Below, piece after piece: positions 33,435 to 44,999 of a stretch of DNA of 64,000 nt. Source of the DNA: Tubulanus polymorphus (Eukaryota; Nemertea; Palaeonemertea; Tubulaniformes; Tubulanidae); the NCBI RefSeq assembly GCF_964204645.1, contig NC_134031.1, forward strand, positions 11,444,501-11,508,500. Reading direction: 5' to 3'. A program made the position numbers and the translations under genes. Numbering within the stretch: position 1 is the first letter of the stretch; every line of letters starts with the position of its first letter. Under the pieces are notes generated by a model that was not told the DNA's origin, made no database searches, and saw only the letters and a list, made by a program, of their open reading frames with translations.

Positions 33435-33800
33435 TTCAAGTTCAAGTTCAAGTTCAAATTTATTTCACAGAAAGCATGACAGGCTATGTACACAGGTTGA
33501 GAGAAAACAAACAATAAAATTTACAATTTTTTTAAACAAAGCACAATTATAAAAAGAGAGAGAGAGAGCAGTAGCTTTCAGTGTGGGCCAAGCAAAGCCT
33601 TTAGGCCGCTGTCGCAAGCACCCAGGGAAAAAAAACGAAAGGGAAATGAAGGCTCCGCGTCCACTGATGGCATAATACTTTATTGATCCTTATTACATTG
33701 AAATTCCGGGATGAAATTCCCTAATTCAAGAAAGTTACAAATTTTAGAATAAGAAAATACAAAATACAAGACACATGGGTTATTCATACAGAATAACATG
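33435..33800. repeat. Short tandem (GTTCAA)n and possible retroposon tails
   Basis: TTCAAGTTCAAGTTCAAGTT runs into AAATTTATTTCAC, and a (GA)n run lies near 33556. The TTTATTGATCCTTATTACAT region at 33680 resembles 3' ends of LINE/SINE-type insertions in reverse orientation. Evidence is weak beyond the simple repeats. Confidence 0.4.
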
Positions 33801-35950
33801 AATAAGTTATTTAAATGACGATGTCTACTTCAACCCAGACTCAAGTCTAGGATATCGAGTGACAGCCAAACCGGGCCCTGGGACCGGGCCGGCTGGCTAC
33901 TCGAAGTCATGATGAAGCAGACATCAGAAGAGCTCTTTCTTCAACCATGGAGGCAATGAAGTTGCAGACCAGCTTAGAGCAAAAGTGAATCGAAGTCGGT
34001 CACAAGTTGACTATTTTTTTTTAAATTAGACCAGTCGAAGACTGTATCATCTACCCAATCGCCAAATCTCATAATTCCCCAAATTTCTTAAAACTTTGCA
34101 ATTCCACATTAGCAATTCCCAGAAATTCTACATTTTTTCGCAGGCGTCAAATAATTTATTAAAGTTAATTTTCTTGTTATCTCTCTGTTTCACACACACA
34201 GCCCCTCTACCATCAATGCCTAACCCCTGTTCGACCAACTGTGGGCGTTTTCCTTTGAAACATAAGCCTAATTGTAAAAGATAAGCATTAATCTATGTTA
34301 ATGCTGCATCTTTATCATGAAACCTAAGAAAGATTATTCTATTATTTAGGAATCACGCTTTGACGAAGAAATTGGTTCTAGGCTATAAATTTTACGACTC
34401 AAACGAATCTTTTCCTCAACAAAGCCGCTTTTAGTTTGATGCAAAATGAAATTTGCTTTTAAAATGTGTAACTAGGCCTAATCAAAAGGATATTTCAAAA
34501 GCAAACTTTGTCGGGCCAAGAGCCATATTGAATTCAATTTTTTCCGAACCATTATGCCTCTTTCATCATAACATTATTTATCCTATTTCAAGATCTTAGG
34601 CCTACAAGTAGAGAGAGGGCCTACGTTGGGTTCAAATCGGAATTTTAAGATTTATTTCATTTAATTCCAGGTTTTCACTGTAGATTATCAAAGACATGTG
34701 GCGTTGTGGGAGTTCATAGTTGTTTGATGATCCATCATTTGTAAGTGTAAGGCTATTTGAGGGATTCGAAACCGACATTTTGTAAATTTTGTAGCTTTAT
34801 TACGTTTAATTCCAGATGTTTATCATGACACGTTTCATTTTGGGGGTTTGTCAGCGAGTTGGTATGCTGTCGACAGAAGTAGTTTGATAATTCGTTTCAT
34901 GTAAGTAAACAGCTATTTGAAGGATTCGAAACCGAAATCTGTATTGTGAATTTTTTAGTTGTATTTTGTTTGATTCTAGGTGAATAGGACATGATTCATT
35001 TTGGGAGTTTGTCCCCGAGTTTGTATACTGTCAAATGAAGTTTCTTCGTCAATTTGTCGTATGTAAGTATCAATCTATAGGTTATATAGGCCCTATTAGG
35101 GGTTCGATACAGAAATTTGGTATATTCCTCAGATTTATTTTAATTTATTCCAGGTTGTTATCAGAAAAATATGTACTTTATTTCATAGGTTGGTCTTTGA
35201 TTGAAAACTAAAAATGGATGATAGTTCTAAATTTGATGTTGATTCACATGATTAATCTAGTAAGTATGGCTCACTCGTCTTTTAGAATAAGAGACCTATT
35301 GCATTAATCCTTCAATTCAAGTTGCTATACAACCTTTTATACAGATATTTACCTTATCGATATAAACATGTATTTGCCATTAGCCATACAATTCAGTAAA
35401 ACTTTTCCCGTCCAGATTTTGAAACATCATTTGACTCAATTTTTCCTCCTAGAAAATTGCTTTAGCTCATTCCAATGTTCGCAGTACAAGTGAATGTAGC
35501 ATGTATGATTCCCATCCATCAATTTTGTCTTGTTTCGTATTCTTAGCGAAAATCTCGAAAAAGTCTGACGTCGAGGCAGGTGGTGGCCAGACAAAGACAT
35601 ATTCTTGGGAAATATTTAAAGACGCATGGCAAACACACTTATTGTTCAATTTTTTCCTATCCTTATTTTGAAATTGAAGTATTGTAATAAACTATTGATT
35701 TATTTTTGTTGATCAACGCAACTAGTTTTGTTGTTTTCTTTCTTAATTTACATTTGAATTGGATGGTCATCTTGCGTAGAAGTCAGTTTGTCATCGAAGC
35801 AATACAGTCTAACTTGTTGACGTCTCCGATGCAGCGGGGCAGGGCGGTCATTATATTGTGGACTTGTCCAAATTACACTTACACTGCCCAACGTGTTTCA
35901 GTGTGTAAACTCCGTCGTACTCGGCATTATAAGACAGTGAGGAATTGAGT
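33801..35950. other. Interior of the 8-kb insertion, no gene seen
   Basis: 34650-35170 contains three diverged direct copies of a unit of about 170 bases. Each has a GGGTTCGA(A/T)AC(C/A)GA(A/C)A word (about 34760, 34925, 35100) and ATTCCAGGT/ATTCTAGGT. It is thus an old tandem repeat. No protein-like frame. Confidence 0.5.
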
Positions 35951-35956
35951 TTTAGT

Positions 35957-36250
35957 CACATGAGCCCTCGGCTTGATTCGACCAAAAAGACCTTAACTGA
36001 CTTCACACAATTTGATTATGAGTCAAGGATTTTCTAAATTTCTGAATGCTTTCTCTGGTTTTAAGATCAATTCATATTCAATCTTCAAAATATTTTATTG
36101 AAAGAAATTCTACTGAAGACAGATTTTGAAATGAAGGATATATCCAGGCAAATAATTATAGCAAAATCAACTGATGATCATCAAGGTGAAGTTTTCATTC
36201 ATCTTCGGCTAATTTGTCTACCCCTGATGATTGAAGCATTTTGGTTACTC
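35957..36250. repeat. Dispersed repeat R4, copy 2 (inverted)
   Basis: The reverse complement of the sequence at 11745-12025, with shared words AAAAGACCTTAACTGACTTC and ATTTGTCTACCCCTGATGAT. Non-coding. Confidence 0.6.
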
Positions 36251-36934
36251 GCGCCAATTAGTCAGCCACAGTCGATTTTCATGCCATCTGACCTCTTTCC
36301 ATCTGTAATTAAGCAATCAAATGTAAGAATTACTTAGGTAAGGAGCGAAATAATATATAGATATCTTAGGAGACTATTTGAAATCATGAGTTTGTTGTGA
36401 AAATCTATTACTACAGTCTCGTAGAGCATAGACACCAAGCCACGTGGCATTGGTATTTTAAGGGCTATTCAGTTTACTCCAAAACAAGTCAATGATTAAC
36501 ATTAAAAAAGCTTCATATCAAGGGTATGTCGACTCGTGACGCCCATGAATTATCATCCCATAATTACAATGAAGCCAATTCTGCATGTACGTTAGCACAA
36601 CTGATTACTAATCCAAATATTGCATTAAAAAAAAAAAATTACGCAAAACGTCAAGTAATTACAGCATCTGAGACAGTTGCGCTTAAGTCAGCGTGTTAAG
36701 CTACGTCTTTGGCTGTCAATGTCGAAAAAGCCTAATTTGAAACATACATTTGCGCACTGTGGTTTAATATTCCTGCAAGAATCCGCAAAGGAATTGAAGA
36801 CCGTAGTGACTAGTTCATTCCACGAATAATAGCTGGAAAGAAAGTAATCAAAATAAATTGTCATGCACATTCAGTGTAAACCAGGCCATAACTAGCTGCT
36901 ATTAAGGCATTCCACTGACTGGCTCTACCCATTA
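36251..36934. other. Interior of the 8-kb insertion, no gene seen
   Basis: No gene or clear repeat structure; an A run lies near 36626. Confidence 0.4.
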
Positions 36935-37345
36935 TATTTAGGGCCTAAATCTATTCTTGGCGCATCCCCCAAAAAAAGCTAGGCATTAAGTAAGTAGCCA
37001 ACAATGATCATTGCTTCACCGAGTAGGCCTACTCATTTGCTACCATACACATATTATTAAAGAAATCATTTAATACATTCCCTGGTTAACGGATTCTCAC
37101 CTTAAAATACATAAACTCCGCTGTCGTTGTCATCGATCCGAGTCGTCAACTGAACGCGGAAGTAAAATTCCGTGCGAAAATTCCTACAATTTCTGTCCAT
37201 ATCACGTTGATTTGACCCCGAAATCTTCAGGAAATGTAGCCAACGTAAATTGATTTACGAATAGAATTAATCAATTGACTCATTTTAGAAATCATGGTTT
37301 CGTGAAATTCATTAAAGTCCTAAAACTCGCGATAAATTTAAGCCG
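36935..37345 (-). repeat. Dispersed repeat R2, copy 2 (inverted)
   Basis: The reverse complement of 3661-4045, with matches over the whole stretch including GTAAATTGATTTACGAATAG and GCTACCATA. Together with R4 it shows that the 8-kb insertion carries ordinary host repeats. Confidence 0.7.
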
Positions 37346-37424
37346 AAAATTATTTCAACCATCCACCATGTTGTTTCATTAATAAAACAATTATTGCGCG
37401 CCGGCGCTGTACTGTGATAATGCA

Positions 37425-37500
37425 TGGTTTCACTAGGATTCGAACCCTCGACCTCTCATTTGGGAGTCAAACACCTTATCCACCATGCCACAGGACAGGA
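37425..37500 (-). repeat. tRNA-like segment (degenerate)
   Basis: On the minus strand TGGCATGGTGGATAAGGTG resembles box A and GGTTCGAATCC is a box B. Spacing is tRNA-like, with CTCCCAA in the anticodon-loop position. The acceptor and T stems do not pair well and no CCA-adjacent discriminator structure is convincing. A tRNA pseudogene or SINE head is likely. Confidence 0.45.
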
Positions 37501-37806
37501 CGCCGTTTTAATCGTTAGTGGGAGTACCGGACAGGGCGAGTCGCGATTGCTACTATCACCCGGTGTTATCTTTCAGTAAGTAATTTTAAGTTTAAAATAG
37601 GACGGAGAGTTCATAGGTATAATCTACGCGGAGCGAATGCGTGTTATATTACTATCAGAATTCTACATTTCAATTAGAAGCAGTTAGTTGTCGAATCTGA
37701 TAGAAGATGAATTTTATGTGCGAAAAAAAAGTGGAAAATATGTAAATAATAATAATAACAATCAATAGAATAACAAAAGGGTTTTCGACGAAAGTCAGAA
37801 AACCCT

Positions 37807-40096
37807 AATTAAAAAGATTCATCAAAGTGCTGCAGCTTTCGGGTTATATATAAAATCTGATTATCCAGAACCAATCAAAAGTGAATATTATAATTATAGA
37901 AATGAAAATGTCATCAATCATTTTTGTGACTTATTAATTGAGTATGAAATCAAATTTATTAAACTATTAGATACAAATATAGAAATTATAATGACAGGAG
38001 AAGATAAAGAAGAATTTGAGTTTGCTGATAAATGTATTGTGAAAAGATATTTAATTACAAAAAAAGTTAGAGACCATGATCATTTGAATAGAAAGTTTAG
38101 AGGTGCAGCGCATGAGAATTGTAACTTACAAGCAAAGAAAATTAACTTTGTTCCAGTAATATTTCATAATTTATCAGGGTATGATGCTCATTTATTCATC
38201 AAGCAGCTATGACATAAAATAGAAGAAATCAATAATGAAATAGAAAGAGTAAATTCATATAGATCAAAAGATAAAATACCAACTTATAAATTTAAAATGT
38301 TAGCTAAAACATCTGAGAATTATATATCTTTCCAATTTGGATGCCTAAGATTTATAGATTCATATAGATTTTTAAGTAGTTCATTAGATAATTTATCAAA
38401 ATCATTAGTTGGTAATGAATTAAGAATATTAAAACAACCCTATCCAAATAATGATGATTATCAATTAATGAGATATAAAGGAGCAATTCCATATTCATTT
38501 TATAAATCACCTAATGATTTCAATATAACTGAATTATTAAAAGAACAATTCTATGATGAATTAAAAAATGAATATGTTAAAGATGACGTATATAATAGAA
38601 CATTGAATATTCGGAATGATTTTGGAATGAAAAATCATGGACAATTAGTAGATTTATATTTAAAATCAGATGTATTATTATTAACTGATATATTTGAAAG
38701 GTTTAGAGATGTGAATCTAAAATATTTTAATATTGATCCATGTCATTGTTATTCTAGTCCAGGATTAACTTGGGACTGTGGATTAAAATTTACAGATATA
38801 AAAATGGATTTGTTAACAAATATAGATCAATTATTATTATTTGAAAAATCTATAAGAGGAGGAGTTTCAGGTGTATTAGGTGATAGATATTTCAATGTAA
38901 ATGATAATCCTGGATATAAGTTATTATATATAGATGCAAATAATCTGTATGGTTGGGCAATGATGGAACCACAGCCTTATGGAGTATTTGAAATAACTGA
39001 AGTTTTACAACATGAAAATAATGATAAATTTGATTGGAAGAAAAGAATTCTAGATATTGCAGATGATTCAGATACTGGTTACTTCTTTGTCGTAGATTTA
39101 GAATATCCTGAAGATAAAAAATTTAAATCCAGAAATCTAGCATACATAAAACTGTTACACATGAATTATCAAAAAAGAATTAAACCCGATAATCATATTC
39201 ATACAGAAAAGTTAATGGTAACTCAGGAAGATAAATATAATTATGTAGTGCATTATCGGATGTTGAAGTTTTATTTGAATCAAGGAATGATTCTAAAAAA
39301 AGTACAGAGATATATTTCATTCAGTCAATCTAAATGGTTAGAAAAATATATAGATTTTAACACCAAACAGAGAACTAAAGCTAAAACTGATTTTGAGAAA
39401 GATTTCTTCAAACTAATGAATAATGCATTTTATGGTAAGACTTGTGAAAATATTGGAAATAGAAATGATATTGAGTTAGTTAGTAATGGTAAAAGAATTA
39501 GACATTTACAAACATATCCTAAGTTCATAGGTAACAGAATATTTGATAAAAATTTAGCTGCAGTTAAAATGAGGAGAACGTCAATGAAATTTAATAAACC
39601 AATTTATGTTGGTGCTTCAGTTTTAGAAATATCAAAACTATTAATGTATGAATTCTATTATAACGTATTACAACCTCATTTTGGAGAAAAGCATATAGAA
39701 ATCTTATATTTTGATACAGATTCTTACATTTTAAAGATTAAAACTAATAACATAACAGATGATTTAAAAACATTAAAACATCATTTCGACTATAGTAATT
39801 ATCCAAAAGATAATGAATTGTTTAACAATGATAATAAAAAGGTGCCCGGTAAATTCAAAGATGATTTAGGAGGTGAAGAAATGATAGAGTTCATTGGAAT
39901 TCGATCTAAAATGTATTCATATAAAACCAAAACTCATGAAGCTTAAAAGTTAAAAGGAATTACCAAAAGCGTTGTTGAAAATAATATTCATTTCAAAGAT
40001 TACATCAATTGTATATTCAATGAAGAAGTTAGAAAACATAAGATGAAATTTTTAAGATCTGAGTACCACGTTTTATATGCAATTGTATTAGGTTAG
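37807..40096 (+). pseudogene. polB: DNA polymerase B, exonuclease and polymerase domains (part 3 of 3)
   Basis: The most complete part, about 760 codons. KVRDHDHLNRKF...AHENC (near 38060) is the zinc/HNH-like insert typical of this family. IDSYRFLSSSLDNL is Exo II and YLKSDVLLLTDIFERF Exo III. YIDANNLYGWAM is polymerase motif A, LMNNAFYGKTCEN motif B and LYFDTDSYIL motif C with both catalytic Asp. GKFKDDLGGEEMIEF is a typical C-terminal segment. Stops at 38210-38212 and 39944-39946 break it. It ends at the TAG at 40096, apparently short of the usual C-terminus, next to about 1 kb of non-coding DNA. It would replicate the element by protein priming if the family rule holds. Confidence 0.93.
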
Positions 40097-41160
40097 CTGT
40101 AGGTTGTTTACAAAAAACATCTGCGGCAGTTATATTCAGTTGAATGGGGAGTACCTCATTTGAATATTGATCGAACGTGCTCTTTCAGTTGAAAAGAATT
40201 AATTAACTGCATAAAAGAACATCTGTTGCTTGTTGCCTTAGCGCAGAGAGTTCCTGGGTGTATTACTATTGCGACATCCGAACTGAACAGACGGAATATA
40301 CAGAACGCATAGGATTTCTCTCTAGAAACACAATTTTAGGAGTTTACAGTTATAAATGTAAGTACCGTTTTTGTTGTTATTAAGGCGTCGGGAAACGTTA
40401 AACATGTTTAAGTGCAGTAATTCATATTTGACAACTACAACTTCAAGTTAGTTTTATTCGACGCTAGATATTTATTTTTTAGATAACAAAATGCTTCGCG
40501 TAACAAGAAGACAATTGCTATTTGAGTCATGAAAGTGAATATGGAAGGATGTGAAATCAGAAATTACGGATATTTCAACTCATGAGGCTGTAACTGTTTT
40601 GCCATGCTGTATAGACTTTCAATGCATTACGTTTGCTGGAATTTCAATTGCGTCATTCAGTCGTTGTTAATGCTTACAGTGACAGATGTTCTATTATACA
40701 TTATTGATTCCTGCATTCCACGCATACCTTACCGGGCCTCAGAGGCCCGGCTTGGAATGTGGAAATCGATACTGACTGTAAAATAAAATACATATGTTTA
40801 TTAAATAATTATTCCACCAGTCGTTTCTTTGAATTGATTTTCAGTTTGAGGATTTATTATCGAGGATCCGAAATGACTTATCTGGACAGTTATTGTTACC
40901 GCTCCTATAGATAGACAATAGTAGTGAGATATTGAATCATAATTTAAATAAAAAGTATTTAAAAAACAACAACTAGCTAGTGAATTCTATTATATTTTTA
41001 ATATTTTCTTTTGCAATTCTAGTTAACACTAGATTGAATAGATTTTGAATAGATTCAAATAAAAAAAAAATAACTTCAAATAGCTAGTATTACTTATCAA
41101 ACACTAGTATCACACAAAGTATAATTCTAGTATCATTTAATAATATTTTTTTCGCCTTTT
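40097..41160. other. Non-coding insertion after polB
   Basis: About 1.06 kb with higher GC than the element, starting right where the polymerase reading is lost. A strong hairpin, CCGGGCCTC/GAGGCCCGG, lies near 40734. Homologous terminal repeats were not found, so the class of insertion is unknown. It probably removed the last polymerase codons. Confidence 0.45.
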
Positions 41161-41171
41161 TTCTAAAATAA

Positions 41172-42057
41172 ATGTCAAAGAAATCTGATATTGAAAAGAC
41201 AATTGAGGATTTGGGCATTACTGGCAATAATGATACAGTTGTTTCTAAAGCCTTGCGCACATCGACACTGCGATTGGAGACAACTAGTTGCAAGGCAGTT
41301 TTCGGCGCATGAGAGGAACTGGCTAGATACGATCAGTTGCTTGAATGTGTCGATGTGAGCGAGCTTACGATTGGTAAACTTCGATCTATCTCCAGTTCCA
41401 GCCAGTTGCCCATGTTCTACTTTTGAGCAACTGGTTGTACTCAATCGCAGTCATATCCGTCGATGTGCGCGCTCTGGATCTCAACGATCGACATGCGCCA
41501 TGCAGTTGCTGCAACTGACCGGTTGTAACTAGATTTCGATGTGCGCGGGGTAATCGTTCGGCAGCAACTAGTTGTCTCCAATCGCAGTGTCGATGTGCGC
41601 TAGGCTTAATTGTGCTCAAGTTGATAATAATATTGATTATGAATACTATTTATCATGTAAGCATCATCTTGAGTCACTAATTGCCGGCGGCAAATCTAAG
41701 GACTTCTTGGGAAAAATTATAACTTATCAAGAACTTGATGCCATGAAACCAGATAAAGTAATAAAACATTTCAAAATATATGAAGAAGCTAGATTAGCTC
41801 GAATAAACGTTTCTATAAGTGATGGAATAGTAAAATGTTACTCTAAATTATGTAACCGGATTATACGAATTGATGATAATTGATGATCGATGATTGAAAA
41901 TAAATTATAAAGTGATTTAAAAAATGATTATTTAGTAATGACAGAATTACAGAAATGGGTTGGATACGCTTCATTCCAATTAGGAGGAATAATGACATTG
42001 ACTGGAGTTATAACATTTTCTAACATTAAACCTATAGAATACGAAGGTAAAAATTAA
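41172..42057 (+). pseudogene. Conserved element protein, homologue of 59780-60277, split by a MITE
   Basis: Starts MSKKSDIEKTIEDLGITGN at 41172 after AAATA AATG. It is interrupted at 41249-41606 by MITE 2, then reads to a TGA at 41883, shifts, and continues to the TAA at 42057. Similarity to the element B protein is clear at ELDAMKPDKVIKHFKIYEE / QLKKMNSKALERVRTEYEN and at ISDGIVKCYSKLC / SDSLINSILYSKLC. A C-terminal hydrophobic stretch (GGIMTLTGVITF) could be a membrane helix. Function unknown; conservation and position before the small membrane gene in both elements mark it as core. Confidence 0.75.
41249..41606. mobile_element. PIF/Harbinger-type MITE 2
   Basis: 358 bases with nearly perfect 43-base inverted ends starting AGCCTTGCGCACATCGACAC and AGCCTAGCGCACATCGACAC. 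TAA is duplicated at 41246-41248 and 41607-41609. The interior is rich in CAACTAGTTG and related palindromes. It is a relative of MITE 1 by its AGCC-CGCACA terminus and TWA target. The frame of the interrupted gene is continuous when the insert and one TAA are discounted. Confidence 0.9.
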
Positions 42058-42097
42058 TCAGAAGATATTGAATCAGAACAAAAATTAACTAAAATAA

Positions 42098-42457
42098 ATG
42101 AGCGAAGATGTTAAGCCTAGATCTGACAAACAAATTAAATGGGCTAGGGAGTTGGGTAAAAGATCTGCAGAATTAAAAAGAGCTAAGAAAAAGAAATTAA
42201 CTGTTATAAATGAGTCACAGACTTTATCTGATATTGATTCAAATAATAATCCATCTAATGCTTCTAATGCTGGAAGTAATAATAAATTATATATTACAAT
42301 TGGATTAGTAACAGTTATTATATTCTCCGGTGTAATATATACATATAAGTATGAATCTGATGATAAAGATGATTCTGATGATAAACCTATTATACCAGAA
42401 AATAAGTCAAATGATAAAATCATTGAAACTAAATCTAAATTATTATTAATGGATTAA
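42098..42457 (+). CDS. Small basic single-pass membrane protein, homologue of 60325-60642
   Basis: 119 codons, intact, starting right after AAAATAA. The N-terminus is basic (RSDKQIKWARELGKRSAEL, then RAKKKK). A hydrophobic helix YITIGLVTVIIFSGVIY lies at about residues 67-83, followed by a D/K/S-rich tail. The element B counterpart has the same plan (WGKKLAEISRQQ, TM at ~67-78, acidic/proline tail). The basic N-terminus ahead of a membrane segment would suit a DNA- or capsid-associated protein at a membrane, but this is inference. One of the few intact frames of element A. Confidence 0.75.
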   Translation: MSEDVKPRSDKQIKWARELGKRSAELKRAKKKKLTVINESQTLSDIDSNNNPSNASNAGSNNKLYITIGLVTVIIFSGVIYTYKYESDDKDDSDDKPIIPENKSNDKIIETKSKLLLMD

Positions 42458-42463
42458 AATAAG

Positions 42464-43546
42464 ATGAAAAAAGAACTATATCTAAGAGATTTATATTGTA
42501 ACCCAGAGAGTGAAGTATCATATTCTAGCATTTCAGAATTATGGGATAAAATTAAATCTGATAAAGAAAATATAAAATATAGTGAACTAAGATTATGGTT
42601 ACAAAATCAACCAACATATCAAATCCATAAGAAAATGGATAAAAATTATTTAACAAGAAAAGTTATGGTTTCATATATCGATCAACAATGGCAAGCAGAT
42701 TTGATTGACATGAAGAACTTAGAAGAATATAACAAAGGATATTTCTGGATATTGAATGTTATAGATATATTCAGTAGATACGCATGGTCAATTCCAATCA
42801 AAAATAAAACTGGTATAGAAGTTACTAATGCTTTTAAATCAATATTTAAAGAAGCTATTCCAGGTAAGATACAATTTGATGAAGGTAAGGAATTCTGTAA
42901 TAAACATTTTAAAAAATTATTATCTGATAACGATGTAGAGTATTTTTCAACACATTCAGATAAAAAAGCATCAATCATAGAAAGATTTAATAAAACATTG
43001 AAAACTAGAATGTGGAAATATTTTACTGCAAATGAAACATATAAATATGTAGATGTATTAGATGATTTAGTGAAAGGTTATAATGATTCTAAACATTCAA
43101 GTATTGAAACGTATACAAGCTAGAAAAGAAGATAATTCAGAAATAGTTTGGAATAATTTATACGGAGCGTTTGTTACACATGATTTCGGAGAACCTAAAT
43201 TTAAAATAGGACAGCATGTAAGAATAACTTAATATCGAAAAACATTTTACAAAGGTAATACTCCAAATTTTACTGAAGAAATATTTAAAATTAAAAAGAT
43301 AATATTAACTAAACCATTTGTTTATAAATTAGAAGATTTAAAAGATGAAGAAATATTAGGTTATTTCTATGAACAAGAATTATCACTTGTACCAAACCCA
43401 GATGAAATAGAATACAAAATAGAAAAAGTATTGAAAACAAAAACTCTTAAAGGAAAAAAGTATTTTTTATAGTTAAATATAAAGGGTATGATGATAAATT
43501 TAATGAATGGATTTTATCTAGTAAAATTAAAAGAATAAATGAATAA
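42464..43546 (+). pseudogene. Retroviral-type integrase with C-terminal chromodomain
   Basis: The first 219 codons are intact. QWQADLIDMKNLEEYN gives the first catalytic Asp, GKIQFDEGKEFCN the second, and KKASIIERFNKTLKTRMW the Glu of the D,D,35-E core. The frame then shifts at about 43123, and TAAs are met at 43230 and 43470. The C-terminal segment reads YKIEKVLKTKTLKGKKYFL, then a GYDDKFNEW-like stretch, a chromodomain that may target chromatin. Polinton integrases share this architecture. The stop overlaps the ATPase start at 43539. No integrase is seen in the visible part of element B. Confidence 0.9.
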
Positions 43547-44149
43547 AGATTTATTTATATTTGAACCGCATAATATGTTAGTTACTGGAGTAACAAATTG
43601 TGGTAAAACACATTTCATATCAGATTTGTTAGAAACTATTTATAAGAATCATTTTGATAATATAATATTATTCTGTCCTACTTATGAAATGAATAAAACA
43701 TATAATAGGGATATAGTTAAGATAAAAAAGTTTATTTTATTAAATCCTAAGACAGTAAAAGAAAATTTAGATAATTGTATAAAAATAGCAATTGATATTT
43801 ACAAAGGATCTAATACATTATTCATTGTGGATGATTGTGCTAATTTACATGATTCAAAAGTTAGAGAAAGTGAACTATGCTATCTAGCTTTTCTGGGAAA
43901 CATTTTGGGATAACAACATGGGTTTTAAATCAAAAATATAATTCAATTGTTAAAGATTTTAGGGAGAATATAAGATTTTTAGTTTTATTCTACAATAAAG
44001 ATAGAAAATCAATGCAACAATCTCTGGGAAAAAATCAAATTATACCTACTGACTTACATGATGAATATATGAATAAATTAAAAAGTAATACAGGTTCCAA
44101 ATTTCTTCTGAGGCTTCAATTTCCTTATGAATATAAATTTATAAAATAA
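43539..44149 (+). pseudogene. A32-like packaging ATPase (frameshifted)
   Basis: Starts MNKDLFIFEPHNMLVTGVTN, with the Walker A VTGVTNCGKTHF at about residues 16-27 and Walker B NTLFIVDDCANL. The frame shifts near 43900 and resumes with FGITTWVLNQKYNSIVKDF, ending at 44149. The element B copy (59138-59752) is intact and matches throughout. Ends of this type pump DNA into capsids in poxviruses, adenovirus-like Polintons and relatives. The gene overlaps the integrase stop by eight bases, so the two were probably expressed from one region. Confidence 0.9.
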
Positions 44150-44343
44150 AATCCTAATTTGGAATATGTTAGAATTTATATATTAAATTGAATTTATATG
44201 TTAAATTTAATATAGAATACAAATATTATATTTATACTCATACTATTCATCCAATTCATGTGTTAAAAAGTAAAATATATATATTATTACACTCATCCAA
44301 TTCAACCAATTCATCCTCTCATCCATCAATATGTAAATAGAAA
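44150..44343. other. Convergent intergenic gap, AT-rich
   Basis: This is where the plus- and minus-strand gene blocks of element A meet. It contains CTCATCCAATTC-like short repeats. No gene. Confidence 0.5.
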
Positions 44344-44932
44344 TTACTCTTTTTCATTTTCATATTTTTCTTTAAGCTTATTATATTCTAACCATATATT
44401 CCTTTTCAGTGACATTGGTATAGTTCCTAAATGATTCCCGAGTTTATATTAATTGAATGTTGCTCTTGACAATATTTTTGGAATATAATTTTCGATTTCA
44501 GTTTTAGATGGATGTTTATTTAAAAATTCTCTAAAATCATCATATTTAAGTTCATTGCATAAGTTACATTTGGTTTAAAGTTATCTAACTTTTTCAATAT
44601 GGTAACTATATCATTACTCGAGAAATAATCTATAAATGTTTTTCTGTACCACCGATAATCTGACATATTCATTTCATTAAATTTCGGATTTAAAATTAAT
44701 GGATTTTCTATTACATTTTCTGTACCTATATGTTAAATTGAATATTTATGATTCAATTGTTTTTTATATATAATATGATCTTTACATTTTTCACACCAAG
44801 ATTTAGATACTTGTATTGCATGGGCTGAATCATTTCCACCTTTGGTTTTTAATTTATAATGTTTCGCCCAATTAGCCTTTGATATACATTCATTACAGAA
44901 GGCACAATAATTTTGGTCCTCTTTGCATTTAT

Positions 44933-44999
<67 letters not shown>

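Larger units (their letters stand above)
29789..37806 (-). mobile_element. 8.0-kb Helentron-like insertion (family 3) in polB
   Basis: On the minus strand the ends are AGGGTTTTCTGACTTTCG (right edge) and the hairpin GCTGCTTTGCAGC plus TATAT (left edge), identical to the 0.5-kb copy at 10915-11420. The CAGAAAACCC word near the hairpin pairs with GGGTTTTCTG at the other end. The flanks give T-T, and the polymerase frame is continuous across the gap. About 8 kb lies between the ends. It has no recognisable Rep/helicase and holds satellites, R2, R4 and a tRNA-like element. It is either a non-autonomous member that gained sequence or a heavily nested insertion. Confidence 0.75.

Noticed and set aside
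37425-37500. Functional tRNA gene
   Set aside because: Promoter-like boxes are present, but the acceptor and T stems do not pair, so it is treated as tRNA-derived repeat.
42464-43546. Integrase as part of a chromovirus (Ty3/gypsy) retroelement
   Set aside because: Neighbours are polymerase B, packaging ATPase and capsid-like genes within shared TIRs, with no reverse transcriptase nearby. This is the Polinton arrangement.
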